Assembly: GCA_002361175.1 (NCBI GenBank)
Contig: DESG01000045.1
Coordinates: forward strand, 1 to 7,975
DNA length: 7,975 nt
Source: Lachnoclostridium sp. UBA3320
GTDB lineage: Bacteria > Bacillota > Clostridia > Lachnospirales > Lachnospiraceae
Direction of reading: 5' to 3'
A program made the translations under genes and the position numbers. The notes beneath the pieces were generated by a model, which was given only the letters and a program-made list of their open reading frames with translations, was not told the DNA's origin and searched no databases. Positions 1 through 6,114 of the stretch are shown piece by piece; position 1 is the stretch's first letter; each line of letters opens with the position of its first letter.

Positions 1-59
1 GTTACTAAGGTTTTGGATATGATAATATATACTTAATTTAATAAACGGAGGAGATGGCT
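1..59. other. Left edge: possible end of an upstream gene plus leader
   Basis: Frame 1 on the + strand is open from the window edge to a TAA at 34-36 (last residues VTKVLDMIIYT). This could be the C-terminus of a gene cut by the window, but eleven codons are too few to identify anything. The remainder is AT-rich leader ending in the Shine-Dalgarno of the next gene. No terminator hairpin and no well-spaced promoter is visible, so the PAP2 gene may belong to a transcript that begins outside the window. Confidence 0.2.
47..53 (+). promoter_or_regulatory. Shine-Dalgarno that decides the PAP2 gene start
   Basis: The sequence GGAGGAG directly abuts the ATG at 54, leaving no spacer, whereas the in-frame ATG at 60 lies 6 nt downstream, a normal spacing. 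The ATG at 60 is therefore the likelier initiator. Confidence 0.7.
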
Positions 60-755
60 ATGCGTAATAAATTAAGGCTGTGGTATGAGACATACATTGG
101 AATAATTATTCCAAATTATGCGTTTTTCTCTCTCATATTCAGCTTTATTTTTAATTCTTGCATATATACAGGTACACAGATTTTAATGAAAAATGCAAAG
201 CATTATAATTTAACAACTGCATTTGATATCCATGTACCATTTATTCCTGAGTGGGTTATAATATATATTGTATGTTTTCTTTTTTGGGCAGTAAACTATA
301 TACTAATTACACATGAGGGGCGTGAAGAATGGTTTAAATTTGCCGCAGGAGATTATCTTTCAAGGATTATATGTCTAATATTTTTTATTATTCTGCCAAC
401 AACTAATGTCAGACCAGAAGTAATTGGCAATGACATTACAGATAATATTATGAGATTTATATATAAAGTTGACCCTGCAACAAACTTATTTCCTTCTATA
501 CATTGTCTTGTAAGCTGGTTTTCTTATATAGGTATAAGAAAAAGCAGGATTGTATCAGGGTGGTATAAAAAATTTTCATGTATTTTTGCAATTATGGTTT
601 TTGTTTCTACACAATTTACAAAACAACATTATATTATAGATGTTATAGCAGGAGTTATAATTGCTCAATTATGTCTTTATATAGGCAGGCATACACAGTT
701 ATATAAAAGCATAGACAAAATTTTTGAAAAAATAAATATTAAAGTATTTGGATAA
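60..755 (+). CDS. PAP2-superfamily integral membrane lipid phosphatase/phosphotransferase
   Basis: A 231-residue polytopic protein with about five to six hydrophobic segments (roughly 14-34, 64-84, 101-116, 147-159, 173-185 and 192-209). PAP2 motifs are visible. RP at 118-119 is the remnant of motif C1, whose usual upstream Lys is not evident. PSIH at 145-148 is motif C2. S183...H190-x3-D194, followed by VIAG, is motif C3. His148 and His190 are the expected catalytic histidines. C3 has Thr where the classical SR-x5-H-x3-D motif has Arg. This HYxxDV style recalls the lipid phosphotransferase branch (Aur1/sphingomyelin-synthase-like) as much as PgpB/BcrC phosphatases. Family membership is solid; the substrate (phosphatidylglycerophosphate, undecaprenyl diphosphate, phosphatidate or a lipid head group) cannot be read from sequence. 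The pssA-psd neighbourhood suggests phospholipid metabolism. The start at 60 is preferred over 54 because of Shine-Dalgarno spacing. pssA follows after 59 nt with no terminator. Confidence 0.85.
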   Translation: MRNKLRLWYETYIGIIIPNYAFFSLIFSFIFNSCIYTGTQILMKNAKHYNLTTAFDIHVPFIPEWVIIYIVCFLFWAVNYILITHEGREEWFKFAAGDYLSRIICLIFFIILPTTNVRPEVIGNDITDNIMRFIYKVDPATNLFPSIHCLVSWFSYIGIRKSRIVSGWYKKFSCIFAIMVFVSTQFTKQHYIIDVIAGVIIAQLCLYIGRHTQLYKSIDKIFEKINIKVFG

Positions 756-814
756 ATTAACCATAGCGAAAATTGCAGCGTATATATATAATATTTAAGA
801 AGAGGAATTAAAAA

Positions 815-1507
815 ATGATAGGATTTTATAATTACACAGTAATCCTTACATATGTAAGTTTGCTTATTTCAGTTTTTGGAATGATACAAGCTTTTGGAGG
901 AGGGTTTCGTACTGCAATCCTATGCCTTGCTCTATCAGGACTTTGTGATATGTTTGATGGCAAGATAGCGAGGACTAAAAAAGATAGGACAGATGATGAA
1001 AAGCTTTTTGGAGTACAGATTGATTCATTATGTGATGTAATATGTTTTGGCATCTTTCCTGCAATGATATGTTATCTTGTAGGAGTGAGAGGAGTATTTG
1101 GTTCGCTTTTTGTAGGATATTACTGTGTCTGTTCTGTAATAAGGCTTGCGTTTTTTAATGTACTTGAAACGAGAAGACAGGCTAAGGAAGATGGTGCAAA
1201 CAAATATTATCATGGACTTCCAATTACTTCAATGGCGGTAATACTGCCAGTAGTGTTTTTGCTGCAAACTTTTATAGTGCCATCTGTATTTATAGTTATG
1301 CTGCACTTTGCGCTTGTTATTGTAGGGACATTGTTTATAATAGATTTTAAATTAAAAAAACCTAATAATGTAACATTGTTTTTTCTTGTTGCAATAGTTT
1401 CAGCAGCGGTGCTTATTATATTGATATTTTCAAGTTATCGTGTGCCAAAGCTTAGGTTTCCAGAAATGCCTCTGTGGCCAATGATAAAAAGATTGTTTAA
1501 AGCATAA
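815..1507 (+). CDS. pssA: CDP-diacylglycerol-serine O-phosphatidyltransferase (phosphatidylserine synthase)
   Basis: Membrane enzyme of 230 residues that transfers the phosphatidyl group of CDP-diacylglycerol to L-serine, giving phosphatidylserine and CMP. The CDP-alcohol phosphatidyltransferase signature is present: D45-x2-D48-G49-x2-A52-R53, then G66-x3-D70-x3-D74. These aspartates bind the metal and the CDP moiety. The R-to-G gap is 12 residues rather than the usual 8, filled by a charged insert (KKDRTDDEK). Supporting PssA-type features are IRLAFFN at 109-115 and YHGLPI at 132-137. The protein is longer than the roughly 177-residue Bacillus PssA as I recall it, with extra hydrophobic segments at the C-terminus (about 155-176 and 187-206). 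PssA is chosen over PgsA because psd follows immediately and because of the GLPI motif. An AGAGGA Shine-Dalgarno precedes the ATG, and psd begins 45 nt downstream with no terminator between. Confidence 0.9.
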   Translation: MIGFYNYTVILTYVSLLISVFGMIQAFGGGFRTAILCLALSGLCDMFDGKIARTKKDRTDDEKLFGVQIDSLCDVICFGIFPAMICYLVGVRGVFGSLFVGYYCVCSVIRLAFFNVLETRRQAKEDGANKYYHGLPITSMAVILPVVFLLQTFIVPSVFIVMLHFALVIVGTLFIIDFKLKKPNNVTLFFLVAIVSAAVLIILIFSSYRVPKLRFPEMPLWPMIKRLFKA

Positions 1508-1552
1508 AGGTATAGATGTATAAAATATATTTTTTTTAAGAAGGTGTTTTAA

Positions 1553-2413
1553 GTGAATGATAAAAGAAAACGTATAACCACGTATAATAGTGGAATACAG
1601 GCAAAAGTAATAGAATTTTTATATAAGACAGAATTAGGCAATAAGCTTTTAAAAGTGTTAATAATGCCATTTGTATCAAAAATTATTGGACATTTTATGG
1701 ACTCACGTTTTTCATTGCCGCTTATAAAGCCATTTATAAAATATAACAATATAGATATGCAAGAATATGAAGAGTGTAAATATAGAAGTTTTAATGAATT
1801 TTTTACTCGAAAAATAAAGAAGGGATACAGAAACTTTTCAAAAAACAATGAAGATTTATGCTCACCGTGTGATGCAAAACTAACTGCATATAAAATCACA
1901 GAGGATTCACGCTTTATGGTGAAGGGTACGCTTTATGATATGACAAGTCTTACAAGGAGCAAAAAGCTTGCAAAATATTATAAAGATGGTACACTTTTAA
2001 TATTTAGACTTAGTGTAAAAGATTACCATCGCTATGCATATATTGATACATGTAAGCAGAAGAGAAATTATAAAATATCTGGTGTACTGCACACAGTTCA
2101 TCCCGCCTGTGGAAATGTTCCAGTTTATAAGGAAAATACAAGAGAATTTTCAATACTTGACAGTGCAAACTTTGGTAAAGTTTTAATGATGGAAGTTGGG
2201 GCTATGCTTGTTGGAAGGATAACTAATTATAACAAAGAAACATATGCAGTAAGAGGGCAGGAAAAAGGACGTTTTGAATATGGCGGTTCTACAATTATCC
2301 TTGCATTTGCAAAAGGAAAAGTTACAATAGATGAAAATATTTTAAATAACAGTAGATATAGCTATGAAACAGAAGTTAAAATGGGCAGCATTATTGGTAA
2401 AAAGGGGATATAA
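1553..2413 (+). CDS. psd: Phosphatidylserine decarboxylase proenzyme
   Basis: A 286-residue pyruvoyl enzyme converting phosphatidylserine to phosphatidylethanolamine at the membrane. The family block FNEFFTR lies at 80-86. The probable catalytic triad is Asp107 (SPCDAKL), His159 (KDYHRYAY) and Ser246. Self-cleavage is expected at Gly245-Ser246 in the GGST motif (244-247), giving a beta chain of about 245 residues and a short alpha chain of about 41 residues whose first Ser becomes the pyruvoyl group. GGST replaces the LGST of the best-known enzymes. HPA at 183-185 and the GAMLVGRI block (216-223) are also Psd-like. Translation starts at GTG, 6 nt after an AAGAAGGTG Shine-Dalgarno. The position directly after pssA makes a complete two-step PE pathway. 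The opposite strand carries an open frame at 1549-1899, which is a shadow. Confidence 0.93.
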   Translation: MNDKRKRITTYNSGIQAKVIEFLYKTELGNKLLKVLIMPFVSKIIGHFMDSRFSLPLIKPFIKYNNIDMQEYEECKYRSFNEFFTRKIKKGYRNFSKNNEDLCSPCDAKLTAYKITEDSRFMVKGTLYDMTSLTRSKKLAKYYKDGTLLIFRLSVKDYHRYAYIDTCKQKRNYKISGVLHTVHPACGNVPVYKENTREFSILDSANFGKVLMMEVGAMLVGRITNYNKETYAVRGQEKGRFEYGGSTIILAFAKGKVTIDENILNNSRYSYETEVKMGSIIGKKGI

Positions 2414-2417
2414 GTAA

Positions 2418-3788
2418 ATGGACACTCCAATATACGATTTTATTGAAAATTATAAATCATCTAATATATCTCGTTTTCATATGCCAGGGCATAAAGGGTA
2501 TAAGTTTATAGGCTGTGAAGATGCTGATATAACAGAGATAGAAGGTGCTGATGTCCTTAGTATGGCTGATGGTATAATTGCCAGAAGTCAAGCTAATGCA
2601 TCACGCCTTTTTTGTACAGGACAGACATTTTATTCTACTGAGGGTTCTTCGCTTTGTATAAAAGCAATGCTTATGTCAGTGCTTATAGATACACGTCTTA
2701 AAGAAAGATGTGGGCGAGAATATGTGCTTGCTGCCAGAAATGTTCACCGCTCAATGATAGATGCATGTGCACTTATTGATATAGATGTGAAATTTATTGG
2801 CTGTATGGCATCTGGCAGCATATGCAACAGCAGTATCTTACCAGATGACGTGGAAAAGTATTTAAAAAACCTTGAGAAAAATGGTAAAAAAAATTACCCT
2901 ATGGCTGTATATATAACATCGCCAGATTATCTTGGCAATATAGTTGATATTGCAGGAATTGCCGCTATTTGTGAGAGATATTTTATACCACTTGTAGTAG
3001 ACAATGCACATGGTGCATACCTTACATTTCTTGAAAAAAATCTTCACCCAATAAAGCTTGGTGCTGCAATGTGCTGTGATTCTGCACACAAGACACTTCC
3101 TGTGCTTACAGGAGGAGCATATCTGCATATTGCAGAGAAATACAAGGAAAGATACACAGAATTTGCAAAAAAAAGCCTTGCGCTTTTTGGTTCAACAAGC
3201 CCATCATACCTTATATTACAATCACTTGATTTATGCAACAGGTATATTTCAGATGGTTATCAGGACAAGCTTAAAGACTGCATAGATTCTATTGATAAAG
3301 TTAAAAACTATTTAAAGCAAAATAAAATACCAGTTCTAGATACAGAACCTTTAAAGATTGTTATAAATATGGCTAAAATTGGCTATACAGGATTTGAAGC
3401 AAAAAATAGTATGAGAGAGTATGGAATAGAATGTGAATATGCAGATTATCAGTTTGTAGTACTTATGGCGACACCTGAAAACACCAGTATAGATTTTGAA
3501 AGAATAAAGAAGTGGGGCAGCAGTATACGTAGAAAAGACAGTCTTAAATTACCACAGGTTTGTAATACTACACCAGAAAGAAAACTTACAATTCGTGAAG
3601 CTGTAATAGCACCCTCTGAAATAATAGATATAAAAGACAGTGTTGGACGCATATGTGCACAGGAAACAGTATCATGTCCACCAGCGATTCCTATCGTAGT
3701 CTGTGGCGAGGTTATCAATGAAAATACCGTAAAATTGCTAGAAATGTATAATATTAAAAATGTATGTGTCGTATCACTTGTAAAGTGA
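2418..3788 (+). CDS. PLP-dependent Orn/Lys/Arg decarboxylase family protein (SpeA/YaaO-like)
   Basis: A 456-residue soluble fold-type I PLP enzyme of the short, Gram-positive Orn/Lys/Arg decarboxylase type. Motifs in order: HMPGHKG at 21-27; a DITE/EGADVL segment at 37-46; STEGSS at 73-78 (phosphate-cup region); His110 in ARNVHRS (cofactor-stacking position); D195 with NAHG (196-199) for the pyridine nitrogen; SAHK at 222-225 with Lys225 as the Schiff-base lysine, followed by TLPVLTGGAYLH; and SPSYLILQSLD at 261-271. The C-terminal OKR domain is visible from about 386 (PERKLTIREAVIAP). Homologues make agmatine, cadaverine or putrescine, and the residues visible do not fix the substrate. It starts 4 nt after the psd stop, with its Shine-Dalgarno (AAAGGGGA, 2401-2408) inside psd, so co-expression and probably translational coupling with PE synthesis are expected. 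No other polyamine gene is in the window. Family confidence is high; exact activity is unresolved. Confidence 0.9.
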   Translation: MDTPIYDFIENYKSSNISRFHMPGHKGYKFIGCEDADITEIEGADVLSMADGIIARSQANASRLFCTGQTFYSTEGSSLCIKAMLMSVLIDTRLKERCGREYVLAARNVHRSMIDACALIDIDVKFIGCMASGSICNSSILPDDVEKYLKNLEKNGKKNYPMAVYITSPDYLGNIVDIAGIAAICERYFIPLVVDNAHGAYLTFLEKNLHPIKLGAAMCCDSAHKTLPVLTGGAYLHIAEKYKERYTEFAKKSLALFGSTSPSYLILQSLDLCNRYISDGYQDKLKDCIDSIDKVKNYLKQNKIPVLDTEPLKIVINMAKIGYTGFEAKNSMREYGIECEYADYQFVVLMATPENTSIDFERIKKWGSSIRRKDSLKLPQVCNTTPERKLTIREAVIAPSEIIDIKDSVGRICAQETVSCPPAIPIVVCGEVINENTVKLLEMYNIKNVCVVSLVK

Positions 3789-3798
3789 TTTTTATTTT
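3773..3798 (+). terminator. Intrinsic terminator of the phospholipid operon
   Basis: ATCACTT (3773-3779), loop GTA, AAGTGAT (3783-3789) form a perfect 7-bp stem followed at once by a T-rich run (TTTTATTTT). The stop codon TGA (3786-3788) of the decarboxylase lies inside the 3' arm, so the last codons of the gene double as terminator. The stem is AT-rich with a tight loop, so it may leak. Confidence 0.65.
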
Positions 3799-3806
3799 GT
3801 TATACT
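3778..3806 (+). promoter_or_regulatory. Candidate sigma-A promoter for galM
   Basis: TTGTAA at 3778-3783 (4 of 6 matches to the -35 consensus), a 17-bp spacer and TATACT at 3801-3806 (5 of 6 to -10). The -35 element lies in the terminator hairpin of the upstream operon. No operator-like palindrome was found between here and the galM start. Based on consensus matching only. Confidence 0.45.
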
Positions 3807-3861
3807 GACAATATAGAAAATGTTACTGGACAAATTTTATTAAGATTATTGGAGGTTTTAT

Positions 3862-4926
3862 ATGAGCATTGTAAAAAATAAGTATGGTGTAAACAAAAAT
3901 GGCAAAGACGTAACAAAATATACCTTAAAAAACAGCAATGGAATGGAAGTGTCTTTTATTGATTTAGGTGCTACAATAACAGATATTATTGTACCAGATA
4001 GAGATGGTGTATTTGATGATGTTGTGCTTGGATTTGATGATGTCTCTTCTTATGAAAACAACAGCACTTTCTTTGGAGTTTTTGTAGGAAGATTTGCTAA
4101 CAGGATATCTAATGCAAAGTTTGTTTTAAATGATAAAGAATACACGCTTGACCAAAATGACAATACAAATTGCTTGCATGGAGGGTATCAAAGGTATGAT
4201 TACTGTATGTATGATGTAGAATGTGAAGAGGGTACAGATGGAGATAGCATTTCATTTGCAAGATGCAGTCCTGACGGTGAGCAAGGCTTTCCAGGCAATC
4301 TCGATATAGTTGTCACTTACACACTTAATAATGATGATGAATTAATTCTATCATACCATGCTGTGTCTGATAAAGACACAATTATAAACTTTACTAATCA
4401 TTCTTTCTTTAATCTTGGCAAGGGTGGTCACAAGTGTCCTAATGTACTAGAACAGGAGGTGCAGATAGATGCACGCTGTTATACTCCAGTTGACGATATA
4501 CTTATACCTACTGGAGAGATAAAAGAACTTGCAGGCACAGCACTTGATTTCACAGAGTTTAAGAAATTAAAAGATGGTATTGGTAAAAAAGATGCAGAGG
4601 GCAAAGTAATAACAGGCTATGACCACAATTTTGTCTTAAATGAAAACAGCGGCGATAGTGCTAGAAAAGTCGCACAGTTTAGAGCAGCAGATTCAGGGCG
4701 TATTATGGAAGTGTTTACAGATCAGCCAGGAATGCAGTTATATACTGCAGAAACGCTTAATGTAGATGGCGGCAGAGATGGTACGCACTATGGCAATTTT
4801 GGCGGAGCGTGTTTCGAGACACAAAACTTTCCAGATGCTGTTAATATAAAAAACTTTCCAGATGCTGTTTTAAGAGCAGGAGAAGAATTTGAAAGTGTTA
4901 CAGTGTATCGTTTTAAGACATTTTAA
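3862..4926 (+). CDS. galM: Aldose 1-epimerase (mutarotase)
   Basis: Cytosolic enzyme of 354 residues, a normal family length, interconverting alpha and beta anomers of hexoses such as galactose, feeding the Leloir pathway or general sugar use. Family motifs are GRFANRI at 76-82, LHGG at 105-108 (His106), NHSFFNL at 179-185 (His180, expected catalytic acid), YDHNF at 253-257 (Asp254, substrate binding), PGMQLYT at 289-295 and FETQNFPDA at 318-326 (Glu319, expected catalytic base). All key residues are present. A GGAGG Shine-Dalgarno (3851-3855) sits 6 nt before the ATG. No galK, galT, galE or sugar transporter is nearby, so the specific sugar is unknown. A 20-nt in-frame repeat lies near the 3' end. 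The next gene begins 27 nt downstream without a terminator, so the two probably share a transcript. Confidence 0.93.
   Translation: MSIVKNKYGVNKNGKDVTKYTLKNSNGMEVSFIDLGATITDIIVPDRDGVFDDVVLGFDDVSSYENNSTFFGVFVGRFANRISNAKFVLNDKEYTLDQNDNTNCLHGGYQRYDYCMYDVECEEGTDGDSISFARCSPDGEQGFPGNLDIVVTYTLNNDDELILSYHAVSDKDTIINFTNHSFFNLGKGGHKCPNVLEQEVQIDARCYTPVDDILIPTGEIKELAGTALDFTEFKKLKDGIGKKDAEGKVITGYDHNFVLNENSGDSARKVAQFRAADSGRIMEVFTDQPGMQLYTAETLNVDGGRDGTHYGNFGGACFETQNFPDAVNIKNFPDAVLRAGEEFESVTVYRFKTF
4823..4869 (+). repeat. 20-nt in-frame direct repeat within galM
   Basis: An identical 20-nt string, beginning AAAACTTTCC, occurs at 4823-4842 and 4850-4869. The copies are offset by 27 nt, so both are read in the same frame and encode NFPDAV twice (322-327 and 331-336). 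Aldose epimerases usually have two similar but not identical FP-containing segments here, so the spacing looks ancestral and the identity unusual. Confidence 0.8.
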
Positions 4927-4953
4927 CAAAGTTTTTGAATAAATGAGGTTAAT

Positions 4954-5991
4954 ATGGATCAGAAAATTATTGCGAATATAAGGATTCTGGTTGTAGATGA
5001 TAATATAGTTAATGCTATGGTGTTGTCTGCAATGATTGAACATTATGGCATAAAGACTGATACAGCGGAGTCAGGTATGGAAGCGATAGAGAAAGTGTGT
5101 GGTACGCATTATGACATAGTTCTTATGGATTATATTATGCCTGATATGGACGGTGTTGAAACGACAAAACAAATAATGTTTGTGTCGGAGGATAGAAAGA
5201 AACCAAAGGTTGTAGGCGTTTCAGCAACAGTTGATGAAGAAGTTACAAATTTGTTTATAAGTGCGGGAGCAGACTGCGTTTTAAGAAAGCCAGTCCGCAC
5301 AGAAGACTTTGAAATGAAACTTGAAGAGTATGGCTTTATGAAGGAAGGAACTGACAGTAGTGAAGGAGATGACGAAGAGAACATTAATTCTGTAGAATTT
5401 CTTTCACGAGTAGAGGGGCTTAATTATGAAGAAGGCATTTCACTTATGGCTGGCAATCTTGAAAGCTATATGAAAGTTCTTAATGTCTCTGTAGGCAATG
5501 TGTCAGAGAATTATAACAAACTAGATGTTATAAGAAATACTGACCATATGGACATTATGAAACTGCATTTCCACAGTCTTAAAGGAATTTTTTTAAATAT
5601 AGGTGCTACAGTACTTGCTGATAATTCAAAAATGCTTGAAATGGCTGCAAGGGATTGTGATATTGCGTATATCCATGCTAATATAGACGAATATATGGAT
5701 AGTGTAAAGAAAATACATGACCAGCTTGACGATGTATGTAAATATTATAAAACAAAAACAAATACTAATAAGACGTTTGTAAAAATGGAGGAGTCTGAAT
5801 TTGAACAAAAGCTTGATAAATTAAAGGAAAGCATAGAGAATTTTGAATATATAGAAATTACAGACCTTCTTGATGAAATGCTTGCAGGCAGCGATACCAG
5901 ATACACAGAGAAACTGGAAAGCATTAATAGCTTTATACAAAACTTTCAATATGACGAAGCAATGGAAGTTCTTACAACAATGTATAATTAA
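4954..5991 (+). CDS. Orphan receiver-Hpt phosphorelay protein
   Basis: A 345-residue cytosolic signalling protein with no transmembrane segment and no DNA-binding domain. Residues about 9-128 form a CheY-like receiver: acidic pair D15-D16, phospho-acceptor D59 (IVLMDYIMPDMDG), Ser90 in VSAT as the switch residue and Lys112 in LRKP. After an acidic linker (about 132-145), an Hpt domain spans about 150-265 with the histidine motif HSLKG at 207-211 followed by NIGA (215-218); His207 is the predicted phosphate carrier. The tail (about 275-345) is helical and holds two related segments 34 residues apart, IENFEYIE (294-301) and IQNFQYDE (328-335). No histidine kinase or output regulator is in the window, so the partners must be encoded elsewhere. 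The architecture resembles a kinase-less C-terminal part of a hybrid sensor kinase. It is probably co-transcribed with galM; a functional link is not evident. A GAGG Shine-Dalgarno lies just upstream of the ATG. Confidence 0.88.
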   Translation: MDQKIIANIRILVVDDNIVNAMVLSAMIEHYGIKTDTAESGMEAIEKVCGTHYDIVLMDYIMPDMDGVETTKQIMFVSEDRKKPKVVGVSATVDEEVTNLFISAGADCVLRKPVRTEDFEMKLEEYGFMKEGTDSSEGDDEENINSVEFLSRVEGLNYEEGISLMAGNLESYMKVLNVSVGNVSENYNKLDVIRNTDHMDIMKLHFHSLKGIFLNIGATVLADNSKMLEMAARDCDIAYIHANIDEYMDSVKKIHDQLDDVCKYYKTKTNTNKTFVKMEESEFEQKLDKLKESIENFEYIEITDLLDEMLAGSDTRYTEKLESINSFIQNFQYDEAMEVLTTMYN

Positions 5992-6047
5992 TATCATATG
6001 GGCGTGCCTGAAAAATACAAGTGGTGCGTCCTGTATTAAATCTATTA

Positions 6048-6076
6048 TTAACAAATTGCAACAAGTTACATAGATT
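6048..6076 (+). promoter_or_regulatory. Candidate promoter of the two-TM protein gene
   Basis: TTAACA at 6048-6053 (5 of 6 to -35), a 17-bp spacer, then TAGATT at 6071-6076 (4 of 6 to -10). An alternative -35, TTGCAA (6056-6061), has no -10 at a good distance. A start near 6083 would put the inverted repeat at 6090-6113 in the 5' untranslated leader. Confidence 0.4.
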
Positions 6077-6089
6077 ATAAGTAGATAGC

Positions 6090-6113
6090 ATTAATACAAA
6101 ACGGGGTATTAAT
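6090..6113 (+). promoter_or_regulatory. 8-bp inverted repeat enclosing the ribosome binding site
   Basis: ATTAATAC (6090-6097) and GTATTAAT (6106-6113) are perfect inverted copies separated by 8 nt. The Shine-Dalgarno-like CGGGG (6102-6106) lies in the loop and first stem base, and the ATG follows at 6115. It could be an mRNA hairpin modulating initiation or an operator for a dimeric repressor; the sequence does not distinguish these. Confidence 0.5.
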
Positions 6114-6114
6114 A

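Larger units (their letters stand above)
5992..6114 (+). other. 123-nt intergenic region between the REC-Hpt gene and the membrane-protein gene
   Basis: No coding frame is convincing. A weak 6-bp stem (6014-6019 with 6032-6037) lacks a T-tail, so no clear terminator closes the galM transcript. Two imperfectly similar GC-rich words (around 6001-6010 and 6023-6033) stand out from the AT-rich background. The downstream half holds the promoter candidate and palindrome listed separately. Confidence 0.5.

Noticed and set aside
1549..1899. 116-codon open frame on the - strand antisense to psd
   Set aside because: It lies wholly opposite a gene with all catalytic motifs, has no recognisable domain, and its composition is that of an antisense shadow in AT-rich DNA.
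3799..3861. Riboswitch or operator in the galM leader
   Set aside because: The leader is short and AT-rich with no stable stems or palindromes beyond the upstream terminator.
6014..6037. Weak stem AATACA/TGTATT as a terminator for the galM transcript
   Set aside because: It has only six mostly A-T pairs with a 12-nt loop and no T-run, so it is too weak to call.
5870..6073. 67-codon + strand open frame overlapping the end of the REC-Hpt gene
   Set aside because: It is out of frame with the REC-Hpt gene and runs into non-coding spacer. I considered a frameshifted extension, but the REC-Hpt product ends naturally after its second tail repeat.
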